From Solanum dulcamara (lineage: Eukaryota > Streptophyta > Magnoliopsida > Solanales > Solanaceae): a DNA stretch of 64,000 bases. The notes below the pieces were generated by a model that had not been told where the DNA came from, did not search any database, and worked only from the letters and a program-made list of their open reading frames with translations. The DNA lies in NCBI RefSeq assembly GCF_947179165.1, contig NC_077244.1:72276144-72340143 (forward strand). The letters are read 5' to 3'. The translations under genes and the position numbers were made by a program. Below are positions 1-10,720 of the stretch, piece after piece (position 1 is the stretch's first letter; each line of letters opens with the position of its first letter).

Positions 1-1364
1 TCCGTAACTCCATTTGATTGAGGTGTGTAGGGGGCAGTAGTTTGATGAATAATTCCATATTCTAAACATATCTTTTCAAAAGGAGATTCGTATTCTCCAC
101 CCCTATCACTTCTAATCATTTTTATCTTTTTATTCAATTGATTTTCTACTTCGTTCTTGTATTGCTTAAATGCATCAATTGCTTCATCCTTACTATTAAG
201 CAAATATACATAACAATATCGAGTGCAATCGTCAATAAAAGTTATAAAATACTTCTTTCCACCACGAGTTGGTGTAGACTTCATATTACAAATGTCTGTG
301 TGAATCAATTCTAAGGGACTAGAATTCCGTTCAATAGATTTATAAGGATGCTTAGCATACTTAGATTCAACACATACTTGACATTTTGATTTATTGCAAT
401 CAAAGTTAGGCAATATATTTAAATTAATCAGTTTTCGCAAGGTTTTATGATTGACATGTCCTAAACGTGAATGCCATAAATTATTTGACTCAAGTAAGTA
501 AGAAGAAGCTTGAACTTTATTATCATCAACAACCATTACATTTAGTTTGAAAAGACCCTTAGTGAGGTAGCCTTTTCCTAGATACATTTCACTCTTACTG
601 ACAACTACTTTGTCTGAAACTAGAACACACTTGAATCCATTCTTGATAAGAAGGCCGGCAGACACCAAATTCATTCGCATTTCTAGAACATGATACACTT
701 TGTTCAGCGTCACCACCTTGCCGGATGTCATTTTCAGAAAAACTCTCCCATATCCTTCAATCTTTGCAGTTGCAGAATTTCCCATATAGATCGTCGCATC
801 AGGTGCTGCAGGGGAATAAGTAGAGAAGGCTTCTCGGACTGTACACACATGCGAAGTAGCTCCTAAATCAAGCCACCATTCTTTGGGATTACCTACTAAG
901 TTGCATTCTGATAGCATTGCACACAGATCATCAATAGCTTCTTTATTTTCCACCATATTGGCTTGTCCCTTTCTCTTGTCCTTTTTCGGAAGACGACAAT
1001 CTGGAGCTTTGTGTCCAACTTTCCCACAATTATAACAATTGCCCTTGAACTTTTTCTTGTTCTGCTCCTGATTCTTTCCAAAAGGTTGCTTCCTTTTCTT
1101 ATTCTTTGGAGCAGCATCTTCAACGATGTTCGCTCCCATAATTGCTGAATTTCCACGCAACTTCTTTTCTGCTGTTTTGTTATCTTCCTCAATCTTGAGA
1201 CGAATCACAAGATCTTCCAACTTCATTTCCTTACGCTTGTGCTTTAGATAATTTTTGAAATCTCTCCACGAAGGAGGCAACTTTTCTATCATCACAGCCA
1301 CTTGAAACGCTTCATTAACTACCATGCCTTCAGCAATAAGGTCATGAAAAATAAGTTGCAGTTC

Positions 1365-1808
1365 TTAAACCTGGGTTCCAACAGTCCTGCTATCTATCAT
1401 TTTATAGTCTAGGAACTTAGCAACCACAAACTTTTTCAAGCATGCGTCTTCATTCTTGTACTTCTTCTCAAGTGCATCCCACAATTCTTTAGAAGTTTTT
1501 ATAGCACTGTAGACATTATACAAATCATCATCCAAAGCACTTAGGATATAACCCTTGCATAGAAAATCTGCCTGTGTCCATGCCTCAGTAATCATAAACT
1601 TTTCATTGGCCGGCATATCAGCAGCGGGCACAGGAGGGTCTTCATTGGTGAACTTCTGCATACCAAGAGTGGTAAGCCAAAAGAACACCCTTTGCTGCCA
1701 TCCTTTGAAATTGGCTCTAGAAAATTCTCCTGGTTTTTCTGTCGGTGGCACAGAAGTGCGGCTTGTTGCAGCAACAGTCGCAGAAGTAGTAGCAGTATCA
1801 CTTGTCAT
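1365..1808 (-). pseudogene. gag N-terminal part of copia element 1, cut by an in-frame stop
   Basis: 147 codons from ATG at 1808, ending at a TAA at 1365-1367. The product is a copia gag (UBN2/DUF4219-like): it has the FKGWQQRVFFWLTTLG and KELWDALEKKY signatures that surround the gag core. The reading frame continues without shift after the stop (QLIFHDLIAEG..., then the zinc knuckle), so this is one nonsense change in a longer polyprotein and not a true end. Confidence 0.8.
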
Positions 1809-2176
1809 TTTCTTTCACTGTCAAAATAGACAAACTGTCTTAATATTTCAGAATATCAGACCTTTTACAAAAAAATAATGATGAAGTTTTTATACTCTTC
1901 AAATCGTTGTACAAGTATGAACTTTAATATTCCAACGAAGTTTTTATACTCTTCAAGTCAGAATATTTATTTCATACGGAGTAGAAAACCACACAGGTTT
2001 TAGTCTCCAAAAGTATAATACAGTTTAATCAAAAAACAAAATAACGATAATTTCCTTAAGATTGTTAGTAAACTGTATTGGAAAATATTAAATAGTAACA
2101 GAAACTTCTGAAAATAATAAAAACAGAATCTGAAAATATTAATGCAGAAACAGAATCGAGCCCACTGAATTCACAG

Positions 2177-2937
2177 TGTGTCCTTAAGGAAATTATTCCC
2201 CTCAAAGTACCCGAGGTTTGTTGGAATCTTTCCTCCCAGGATAGAACGATTACTCACCAAAGTAGAGGTACTGCAAATCTTTGATGACAGCGAACCACTT
2301 GAAGGATGTATATCACACGATTTTAGGAAGTGTAGAAAGAAGAAGAAGAAGAAGAGGGTATGTTCAGAATTTCGTATGGAACATTCTGAAGATTTACAGA
2401 TATATATAGACTGTTTATACCTTTTCAGAAAAGGCACCTGTTGGGAAAAGGTTTGCCTGTTGAGAAGGTTTGCAACTTTTCGGACAAGGTTGCAACCATT
2501 CAAAAATCTGTTGGAAAAAACGGAGGGAAATTTTAAATTAATCCGGGAAAAAATGGGTCGCGGGTCGCGGGTCAGGATTTTTTTTCCACTTAATTAATTA
2601 ATTAATTAAATAATATTAATTAATTAAAATTTAAAGAAAATTTGGTCCAAAAAGATTATCAATCAATCATATCAAAAATCCAAATCCAAATCCAAATCCA
2701 AAGCCGAAGCCGAAGCCGAGCCGAGCGAGCGACGACGACAACGGCGCGAGGGGAGACCCTCTTCTTGACCCTTTAGCAACATGAATGAGTGCTTCTATTT
2801 TTAAATATGAGACTTTTCATTTCCACCACCTATGTGGGACCAAAGCTTATTTAATAAAATAAGAGAGAACATATCATTTCCTCTCCACTTCTTTTTTTCC
2901 CTCAATTTCCCATTCAACCTATCAATTAAACCCAACA
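2177..2937 (-). repeat. 5' LTR of copia element 1
   Basis: About 760 bp between the USP target sequence (which restarts at 2938) and the gag leader. It begins TGTTGGG on the minus strand, as copia LTRs commonly do. The inner end near 2177 (minus strand ...GGACACA) is chosen only as the nearest plausible CA terminus; the second LTR is not in the window, so it cannot be confirmed. It contains a run of TTAA repeats near 2590 and a purine-rich AAATCC/AAGCCG tandem run at about 2680-2720. No standard tRNA-iMet primer site is seen beside it. Confidence 0.55.
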
Positions 2938-3072
2938 CAAGTGCCCGTTGAACAATATGCAAATCATTTTTTTACCAACAGCTACATAAACATCATTAGT
3001 TTCTGTATGTTGCTATCTTCTCCGGTCTCTTCTATTTCCCCATACATCTTGAATATAGCCGGTAATAATGAT
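2938..3072 (-). pseudogene. USP pseudogene, exon 1 remnant
   Basis: This stretch is a diverged copy of exon 1 and the 5' leader of the intact USP gene (8565-8743). The ATG survives at 3047-3045 and the encoded start (MYGEIEETGEDS) resembles MSREIEEIGEDS of the intact copy. Relative to that copy, 25 bases are missing (after DSN), which shifts the frame and brings a stop within a few codons. The fragment is bounded by copia element 1 on the left and copia element 2 on the right. Its remaining exons would lie to the left of the window, beyond element 1. Confidence 0.85.
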
Positions 3073-3405
3073 ATTGAAAATGAAGAAGATGATTTGGAAT
3101 TTTTCTGTGTTTCTATTTTTTGATGATCCTACCCTCTACAATCTTCATTTCTATATATACCAATATAAAAGATAAACAAGAATAAAAGCCCATGGTAGTT
3201 AAATAACAATAAAATTCATAAAAGATAAACAACAATTAAAAAAACCATAATAGTTATAATAACAACAAAACTCATACTAGTTTGCATAATTTTAAGCAAG
3301 TTATTTCTCTGTCTTCTCTTCTCTTTATTCCTTTCTCTTTGTCTTCTCTTCTCTTTATTCCAACATAGACCTCTTCATCCCCTCCCTTTTTCGAAATCAA
3401 ATTAC
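3073..3405 (-). repeat. 3' LTR of copia element 2
   Basis: Matches 5822-6237 along its whole length apart from an internal repeat that is longer in the other copy. Ends were set by comparing both LTRs: the shared sequence starts at ATTGAAAATG and ends at CAAATTAC on the plus strand, so the termini are not a clean TG...CA on both sides. Confidence 0.85.
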
Positions 3406-5808
3406 CTTTGAAGGAAGTCTATTGATCAAATGAGTTGCAGTTAGATTGCATTCTCCCCAATACTCAATAGGTATCTTTGATTGAAACAATAAGGGTATTC
3501 TAGTTTCAAGAAGATGCCTATGCTTCCTTTCAACAACTCTATTATATGTTGAGGAGTTCCAATACATGATGTTTGATTCCCTGTGAGTTAAAGAAACTGG
3601 TTCCTGCAATGCTCTTCCCCAATTCCATTGCATTATATGATCTTATTGTCCTAATTCTTGCATTAAACTGTCTTTTCACCATATGAATGGAATTTTATAA
3701 GACTGAAAATGCATTTCCTTTAGTACTTAATAAATAGGTCCAAGTACCCCTACTGTAATCATCAACAATGCTAAGAAAACAATTATAATTATTGTAGGTT
3801 GGTACTTTATAAGGACCCCATGTGTCAACAAGTATCATTTCAAACACAACTTTGGTAGAAATTTGACTCAAAGAAAAACACAACCCGGATTGCCTTACTA
3901 ATGGACAGATATCACAAAAATAATCAGAAAATGAAGGATCATGAATGAAACTCTAAGTTTTTCATTAATGAAAAGGGAAAATGCCCCAACCTAATGCGCC
4001 ACAACTTGGCACTACAACTTGCACTAGAACAAACAGGATTGAAAACTGAAATAGAAATTAGAAAAGTAGCAGAAACATTGCTACTAAGACTTTCTGAAGA
4101 TAATAAAGAAATAGATTCTTTAGACAGAGTACTAGATTCTAAATTGCTAGGCTGAAGAAGATAGAGTCCTTCTTTTGCTTCACCAAAACTGTGTGGGCTC
4201 TTCATTAAAAGGCCCTGCAAAATACATCCAAGAGAAGTGAATAACATAGTGCAAGCAAACTGACATGAAAATCTATGTACTGAAAGCAAATTATACCTAA
4301 ATGTAGGTATATGAAGTACATTTTTCAAAATAAGATTAAGGAATATAGAAATCTGTCCTATATGAGTGACAATGATCTTATGAGAGTTGGGCAGATTAAT
4401 ATTTATAGGACAAGCAAGAGGTGATAGGGATATGAAAGCATTTGAATCAAAACACATGTGCTCAGAAGCAACTGAATCTATTATCCAAGTATTAGAATTG
4501 AAAACTGAGAAACATTATCCAAAGTATTTAATTATAGTACCAGCCACTGCATTGGCATTGATGTCTGATCCTTGATGGTTTCCTGAGCTCCCTTCTCCCA
4601 TCTTTGCTTGGTTTATCATGTAAGCAATTTGAGCCCTCTGTTCCCTGCTGAAATGCTGATCAGTGGTATTTATGGTCATGTTTGTGAATGGTGTGACTTC
4701 TGGCTCCTCCATTGCCTTTAACCTGTCATTGACTATTCTTCATGTTGGTAAACTGAAAATCCTCAGGAAATCCTATCAACCTGTGGCAGTCAACAGCAAC
4801 ATGGCCTATTTTCTTGCAATAAGTACAAGTTACATTAGGGTTATATTTGTTTTTCTTTCCCTTGTAATCTGTAGTCTGGCATTTTTGTCCTGTATTTCCA
4901 GTTTTTTGAAAACCAAGATTTGGTTTCTGAGTGTTCCCAGCTGCATGTTTTGGTTGATATTTTGTTCCCCTAAAATTATTTTGTGACGGTCCTCCAACCA
5001 TGAATGAAGATGAATCAGTAAATGTGAGAGGATTCAGGTAAACCTCCCTTTGATTCTCGTCTGGTAAGAGAAGAGAATAAGAATGATTGATAGAGGGCAA
5101 GGGGTTCTGCATCAGAATATTGCCCCTAGCTTGTGAGTAAACATCATTCAATCTCATGAGGAATTGAATCAACCTTTCATCCTCCAATGACTTTTCCAGC
5201 TTCACTTTTCCTTGACACACACACACAATTGCATCTGACATTAGTATTTAGAGAGTCTAGTTCATCCCATAGCCTCTTCAGCTTAGTGAAATAACCTGCA
5301 ATGTTAGAATTTTCCCGAACTAATCCATTTAATTGTTTTTAGAGGTGGTACAACTTGGCTCCATTAGATTGACCAAATCTATGTTCCAAGCTTGTCCATA
5401 GTTCTTTAGCAGATCTAGAATAGATTACACTATCAACTATCTCTCTGGACAAAGAATTAAGGAGACATAAAGTTACCATATCATTGCATCTGCTCCATGG
5501 TTGGTAGTCCTTGCTGCTAGGATCAGGAGCTGCACATGACCCAGAGATAAAATCAATTTTGTTCTTTGCTGAGAGTGCTATAAGCATTGTTCTTTTTCAA
5601 CCTTGATACCCTTTCCCATCAAAAAGGTTGTTGACACGATCCATTCTTGGGGAGTCTGATGAGTGAAGAAAATAAGTCTGATTGAGATCTGATGCAACAT
5701 TGTGCTCAGAAGTTTGAGTTTTAGCAACTGAGGTGTTGGGATTGTCGTTAGTCATGATTGATTAGAATAGTTATAATAGGATCGATTGGTGTGATCTTTA
5801 AAGAAAAA

Positions 5809-5820
5809 GCTCTGATACCA
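5809..5820 (-). other. Primer-binding site of copia element 2 (tRNA-iMet type)
   Basis: The minus strand reads TGGTATCAGAGC here, the complement of the 3' end of initiator tRNA-Met that primes many plant copia elements. It lies next to the inner end of the 5' LTR, where a primer site must be. Confidence 0.85.
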
Positions 5821-5821
5821 T

Positions 5822-6237
5822 ATTGAAAATGAAGAAGATAATTTGAAATTTTTCTGTGTTTCTATTTTTTGATGATTCTACCTTCTACAATCTTCATGTC
5901 TATACATACAAATATAAAAGATAAACAACAATAAAAGCTCATACTAGTTAAATAACAATAAAACTCATAAAAGATAAACAACAATAAAAAAAATCATACT
6001 AGTTATAATAACAATAAAACTCATACTAATAAAATAACAATAAAACCCATAAAAGATAAACAACAATAAAAAAAAAATACTAGTTATAATAACAATAAAA
6101 CTCATACTAGTTTGCATAATTTTCAGCAAGTTGTTTCTCTTTGTCTTCTCGTCTCTTTATTCCTTTCTCTTTGTCTTCTCATCTCTTTACTCCAACATAG
6201 ACCTCTTCATCCCCTTCCTTTTTCAAAATCAAATTAC
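5822..6237 (-). repeat. 5' LTR of copia element 2 with expanded internal repeats
   Basis: About 416 bp against about 333 bp in the partner LTR. The surplus comes from extra copies of an AT-rich unit (AACAATAAAACTCATACTAG-like, combined with AAAAGATAAACAACAATAAAA) between about 5920 and 6110. Confidence 0.85.
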
Positions 6238-6725
6238 TGTGATTTTTGATTCTATCAAATGATGCCTCATCTCAGTTTTCATCTCTTGCCAGTAGTCCAA
6301 AATGAGGGAAAATAGTAGAAGAAGGAAATAAAGAGTAAATGCTTAAAGAATTAGTGGATTATGAAAGAAAGAATAATGGTCGTTGCTATTAAAGACACCA
6401 ACAAAATTTAAAAAGTTTCATAATTTTTTTGTCAAGATCTACAGGTTTTTTGGACATGTCATATTCTAAGGAAAAACTATACCTTCAATGTAAAAGTAAC
6501 TTTGTATTTCTCTTTGGACATAATCCTTTTTTCCACATGGGAAAGTTTTCTTGGACCATAATCATGATGTTCTGATATTGCAAGTCAATTTCTAATGGTT
6601 GAAACCATTTGCTTTTTCTCTCTTTTTCCAGAATTGTCACTTTCCGTGCTTAAAGGATCAAAACGTCTAGTGTATTCAAAACCTCCGGATACCAGTGTTT
6701 ATCATGTAGAACTGAAAGTGTTTGA
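6238..6725 (-). pseudogene. Upstream region of the USP pseudogene
   Basis: Diverged copy of the DNA upstream of the intact USP gene (8745-9290). Shared blocks include CCTCATCTCAGTTTTC, GTAAATGCTTAA, GGACATGTCA and CCAGAATTGTCACTTTCC, in the same order and orientation. Together with 2938-3072 it shows that the whole 5' half of a USP gene was duplicated in tandem and then split by copia element 2. Confidence 0.8.
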
Positions 6726-6980
6726 CACGCAGGAAATCGACCCCTTAGTGAAGTGCTAGTTGAGTTCAGTAAGTGCAAACCATTCATTTTGCCTTAAGAC
6801 TCATTCAGGAATCTAAGGAAGCAAATATTGTGGTCTGTGTTGCAATAGAAATGATTTCTTTATGAACAAAACATCGTTGGCTTATATGAAAGAGAACTGA
6901 ATAACAAAAACTTAATATTCTCTATTACAGTAAGCTAAAGTACTGGGGAAAAAACTTGTCAGATTCTTGCTTCCAAAGTT

Positions 6981-8697
6981 TCAATAGAACTTTAGGGAAA
7001 AGCATATGCATTCAAGAAAATTCCTATCAGAATTTCTTGTAATCTCAGGCTGACTTCTATTAAAAATCTGTTTTGTATTTTGCACTTCGCCAACCACTTT
7101 AACCTCACAGAATTCTGGTGCATTTTTTTGAACATATTCTCCTATATCTTGTCCCTTCCTTGCTAGCCTGACATTGACAAATTATAGCATTTAGCAGTAC
7201 AATAGCATCCTTGAACTTTGATAATTTCATGTTGTAGTGCAGAACTATGTTTACCTTGTGGAACGCGATGGCCTGGTTCCAATGACAAGGCTGGTAATGT
7301 TGACAATAGGAATAAGGTCAAGTAATGCTTTAGCTGGTGAATTGCTTTCCACAAGCATAGTATCAACTGGTACCTAGCAGCCAAAGTAAAATCAAGAATT
7401 GTCATGCTACAAAGTTTTGGAATTTTGGATGTGAAGTTTCTGATTGATACAGACTTGAACCTACTTTGGCATCGTTGCATAGGCGAATATATTTCTCCAA
7501 GAGACTCTTCCTCCTGTTACTCTCTTCATTGATGTAGACTTGCACTTGCTCTTTGCTCAATTGGCTTCTTGATAAGTTCCCAACTATCATACAAAATTCA
7601 ACATAGCAATGTTCTTTAGCAAGTTGTTTTATTTTGCTTTTATTTCATCAAATTTTCCTTAGTTCCTAGCAAAAAGGAAGATTGGTGCTTAAAGCATCCC
7701 ATATTCACAAAGAGTCGAGGGTAGAGTCGCTCCCAAGGGGGTGCAATGTAAGCTGTCTATCAGTTTCATTTTTGTTTTTTTTCCTTCCTATCAAATTTCC
7801 TTTTGTTCCTAGAAAAAAAAAAAGGCAGCCCAATGCAAGGCATCCCACATTCATGTAAGGTCCGTGGAAGGGCCGCATCATAAGGGGGTGTAATATAAAC
7901 ACCCTACCTGATGCACTTGCCAGTGGCTGATTCCATGGCTCGAATGCATAATCTATAGGTCGCAGGTTCGATCCAATTTAACCGGTGATCCAAGGCTTCC
8001 CTTCCTTTTGTTCCTAGAAAGTATTCAGAAAATGTACTTGGGGCAATCTGTAGGGAACTTATTCACCTGTTAACTTTTAACTGACTTAAGACTAGATACA
8101 TGGTGAAGAATCCTAGGATTCTTGTCAAGGTAAGGCAGCTTTCAGTTTTATCTTTGGCTCAACTTATCTCTGGAGAACAGAAAATATTCATTAGTTACAT
8201 TGGAATTAAGATTTAGTATCTATTGGTTGATCTACATCTGTCAGTCACTAATGAGACAGCAACAGCAACAAGAAAATTGAACCAATATATTCAATATACT
8301 CTTTATGTACTTGAATTCCCTGATTTTTCCAATTAATCGCGACACTCCGCATATGTGATATATTGAATATACAGTCTTGTTTATGATATAGGTAAAGCTA
8401 GATGAACCAAAACTGGAAAAGAACAAAAGAGAAAAAGGAAACTGATAGCAATGACTCATCTCTTATGTATGTGCAAGAACAATAGTTACCTGGTGTTGGT
8501 ATGTAATTAATGGTAGGAAAAATATGCACGAGGCAGACGCGAAATCCAGGGGAAATAGCATGAGCAAGTGCCCATTGAACAACATACAAGTCATTTTTTC
8601 CAACAGCTACATAAACATCATTAATTTCTGCATCTTTGCTGCTTATTGTAGTACTGATCTTGCTATCTTCTCCAATCTCTTCGATTTCCCTAGACAT
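6981..8697 (-). CDS. Universal stress protein (USP) family protein, four exons
   Basis: Exons on the minus strand: 8697-8490, 7583-7465, 7373-7255, 7167-6981; phases join correctly and give about 210 residues. The product has the single USP (UspA-like) fold: beta-1 DVYVAVGKNDLYVVQWALAHA, then VCLVHIFPTINYIPTP, a helix with VYINEESNRRKSLL, and a C-terminal VDTMLVESNSPAKALLDLIP...LVIGT core. It most resembles plant USPs related to the N-termini of U-box (PUB) kinases, but no kinase or U-box follows. The G-2X-G-9X-G(S/T) ATP motif of ATP-binding USPs is not intact after VIGTR, so nucleotide binding is doubtful. About 40 residues of unrecognised tail follow the fold. The role is probably in stress signalling in the cytosol or nucleus; that is family knowledge, not shown here. 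Intron 1 holds two SINE copies. A broken paralogue lies just downstream. Confidence 0.85.
7675..7760 (-). mobile_element. Truncated SINE relic, same family as 7816-8001
   Basis: Plus-strand blocks GCTTAAAGCATCCCA and CCCAAGGGGGTGCAATGTAA match the 3' half of the neighbouring SINE with many differences. The rest of the body is missing, and the left flank TTCCTTAGTTCCTAG resembles the target sequence used by the second SINE. Confidence 0.6.
7816..8001 (-). mobile_element. tRNA-derived SINE with 19-bp target duplication, in USP intron 1
   Basis: A body of about 186 bp resembles the common Solanaceae tRNA-related SINE: on the minus strand a B-box-like GGATCGAACCTGCGACC and a GGGCTGCC-T(n) 3' end. 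It is flanked by identical 19-bp direct repeats TTCCTTTTGTTCCTAGAAA at 7797-7815 and 8002-8020, which marks it as a retroposed insertion. Confidence 0.88.
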
Positions 8698-9300
8698 CTC
8701 TTTCTATAAATCTTGATTATAGCCGGTATAAATGATATTAGTTGTTCTCAGTTCTGGTCCCTCATCTCAGTTTCCAACAGTAGAAGAAGGAAACAAGAGT
8801 AAATGCTTAACGAATGATGGTGGTTTCTAGCAAAGACACCAATATAATGAAAAAAGTTATATAACTTTTTGTCAACATATGCAGGATTTCCTGGATATGT
8901 CACAGTCTAAGTAACAGCTGTTCCTTTTATGTAAAAAAAATAAACTTTTTTTAATGCTTAAAGAAAAGAATGATGGTGGTTGCTAGCAAAGACACCAATA
9001 GTAATTTTTTTTGTCAGCATTGGACATGCCACATTCTAATTTCTAAGTAACAACTGTTCCTTTTTATGTTAAAGAAACTTGTTTTTTCACGTGGGAAAAG
9101 TTTTTTTGGAACATATCACAATTTTTTGACAGTGCAAGTCAATTCTAATGCTTTGATTTTTCTCACTTTCCTGTACTTATGATCTGTTTTTCCAGAATTG
9201 TCACTTTCCATGCTTAAATGATCAAAATGTATAGTCTATGCAAAACATCTAGCTATTAGTGCTAATTATGTAGAACTAAAAGTATTTAGTGGAGCTGAAT
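8698..9300. promoter_or_regulatory. USP upstream region with a local duplication
   Basis: Non-coding region upstream of the USP ATG. A block (TAAATGCTTAA...GAATGATGGTGG...CTAGCAAAGACACCAATA) occurs twice, at about 8793-8850 and 8954-9005, so part of the upstream DNA is itself duplicated. The pseudogene copy at 6238-6725 has only one such block. No single TATA box stands out. Confidence 0.5.
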
Positions 9301-10140
9301 TTTATTAAGGGATGTCAAAATATAACACCTTATAATTGAGGGGTCAGCTTTCCTTATCATCAAGGGGAAAAACAAGAGCATCATCAAGGGGAAAAAAAAG
9401 AGAGGAGCCTGTCAGACCTGGACAGGTCTAAAGAACGATCATCTACTGCACCACACACAACTCAACAAGCCATGGAAGGCTGTTAATCACGATCTGGTCA
9501 CATGGCCATATTTCTTCAACCAGACTTAATTTCCTGTCTACTTAGAATTCAAGGATACAGTGGTATGAGCCTGTTGCACAAATCCAGTTCAAGCAAAATC
9601 TTGACAAATGCTCCATTCCGATGTGGGAGTAATATATTGGGCCGTGGAGCAACTTCGCTTAACTATGCTATCTCCAAATCTCAACTCCCCAAGTTCAACA
9701 AAAGCAGTGAGATTTATGTTACATTTTTACTCCAAGTCAACTGAAAAACAGATTAATAAATGTAGCTTACTTTTCTGGGTTTTTTTATTCTTTATGGAAA
9801 AAATAATTATGTACAACTGTAATAATTTGTTGTAAGGTGAATGTCATCAATTTTGTAGAAATTATTATCCTATTAACTCCCTGATCCTTAAACAATCATG
9901 AATCAGTAATCTTAGATGAACTTGAGTTTACTATGCAATATATAGATAAGGTTCTAACGTAGTAGTGGATACTAATATCTTTTTCCCAATTACTAACGCA
10001 TAGTTAATAACATTGATTTGAATAAATGGTAAATGACCCTTTATAACAAGTTTGGTACTACAGTTAAGGTTCAAATCCCAAGGGCAACATGTTGCATGAG
10101 GGAAGTGTTGGGAAAAGAATTGTTGGGTAACGTTAACATG
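9301..10140. other. Intergenic stretch, no gene recognised
   Basis: Contains a short direct repeat (CATCAAGGGGAAAAA, twice near 9358-9395) and a less AT-rich block at about 9400-9740 with an open frame of 80 codons that resembles nothing I know. It may be old transposon sequence. The rest is AT-rich without clear signals. Confidence 0.4.
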
Positions 10141-10164
10141 CTTAAAATAAAGTTGTGTTTATGC

Positions 10165-10720
10165 TAAGCTAGAGTTTGGCCTCAAATTTTTAAATATTCT
10201 AGGCAAGTTATTTTTTGGTGAAGTTTTATCATGCGTTTGGCCACAAATTTTTTCAAGAATATTTGACTATTTCAAAAAAATATTATTTTGTACTCGTAAA
10301 TTCTAAAAATTATGTAAAACACTCATAAATTTGTATTATAATGAACATGTTCCGCTAAACAAAAAACCTTATAACATAATTGATAACAATCAACAACAAC
10401 AAAATAACAATACATTAAAACTATTCTTGTTTTAATCAAATTAAAAATAAATTATTCTTTTTTTCCAATCTTGTCACTTAAAACTATTCTTTTTCGGAGA
10501 AGATAATAACAAACTATTTTTTTTGAAGGCGTAAGTTGATAGATAAATATTAATTGAAATTAATAAATGATAAGTGCTTTTATAAAACATAAAAATTTTG
10601 GGTAATTTTTAAATTTTTAAAACTTCCCAAGTTCTAGTTTTTTCTAGAACTTGAAAACTTAGGAGTTTTGCCAAATATATTTGCCAAGTAATGACAAATT
10701 ATATGGCCAAACAATAGTTC
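10165..10720. mobile_element. Probable MITE with GTTTGGCC termini
   Basis: The left end carries AGAGTTTGGCCTCAAATTTT and, internally, GCGTTTGGCCACAAATTTTT; the right end carries the inverted form ACAAATTATATGGCCAAAC. AT-rich DNA without coding sequence lies between. The target duplication was not resolved, so the superfamily is open. Confidence 0.45.

Larger units (their letters stand above)
1..2937 (-). mobile_element. Ty1/copia LTR retrotransposon 1, 5' part (LTR, gag, protease, integrase), runs off the left edge
   Basis: On the minus strand, a 5' LTR (about 2937 down to about 2177) is followed by a leader and a copia polyprotein. The outer LTR end is read as TGTTGGG at 2937, because homology to the neighbouring USP gene resumes at once at 2938. 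Reading inward: a gag domain from ATG 1808; a zinc knuckle of CX2CX4HX4C form (CYNCGKVGHKAPDC, about 1045-1003); a protease motif region at about 870-840; the HHCC and core of integrase with HTD, RSDRGGEY and TAPYTPQSNG near 60-1. Reverse transcriptase, RNase H and the 3' LTR lie outside the window. The element is inactive as it stands: there is a stop codon in gag at 1365-1367, and Leu replaces the usual Ser/Thr of the protease D-S/T-G motif. The frame is otherwise open from 1364 to the edge. Confidence 0.9.
3073..6237 (-). mobile_element. Ty1/copia LTR retrotransposon 2, internally deleted (LTR, gag, partial integrase, LTR)
   Basis: Two similar direct repeats flank the element: 3' LTR 3073-3405 and 5' LTR 5822-6237. 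A primer-binding site matching the tRNA-iMet type (TGGTATCAGAGC on the minus strand) lies at 5820-5809, two or three bases inside the 5' LTR. Gag starts near 5755 and is in pieces: a gag core (YQPWSRCNDMV, KELWTSLEHRFGQSN), a zinc knuckle CTYCKKIGHVAVDC near 4840-4800, a gag-preintegrase segment (LWRIRLGHFP), and an integrase core (LVDTWGPY, IVDDYSRGTW, then [14 protein letters not shown]). Several stops and frameshifts separate them. The coding part ends at [10 protein letters not shown] and the 3' LTR follows at once, so the reverse transcriptase and RNase H region is absent. Confidence 0.9.

Noticed and set aside
9502..9744. 80-codon open frame as a real gene
   Set aside because: No start context, no domain, no splice partner; similar frames arise by chance in DNA of this composition.
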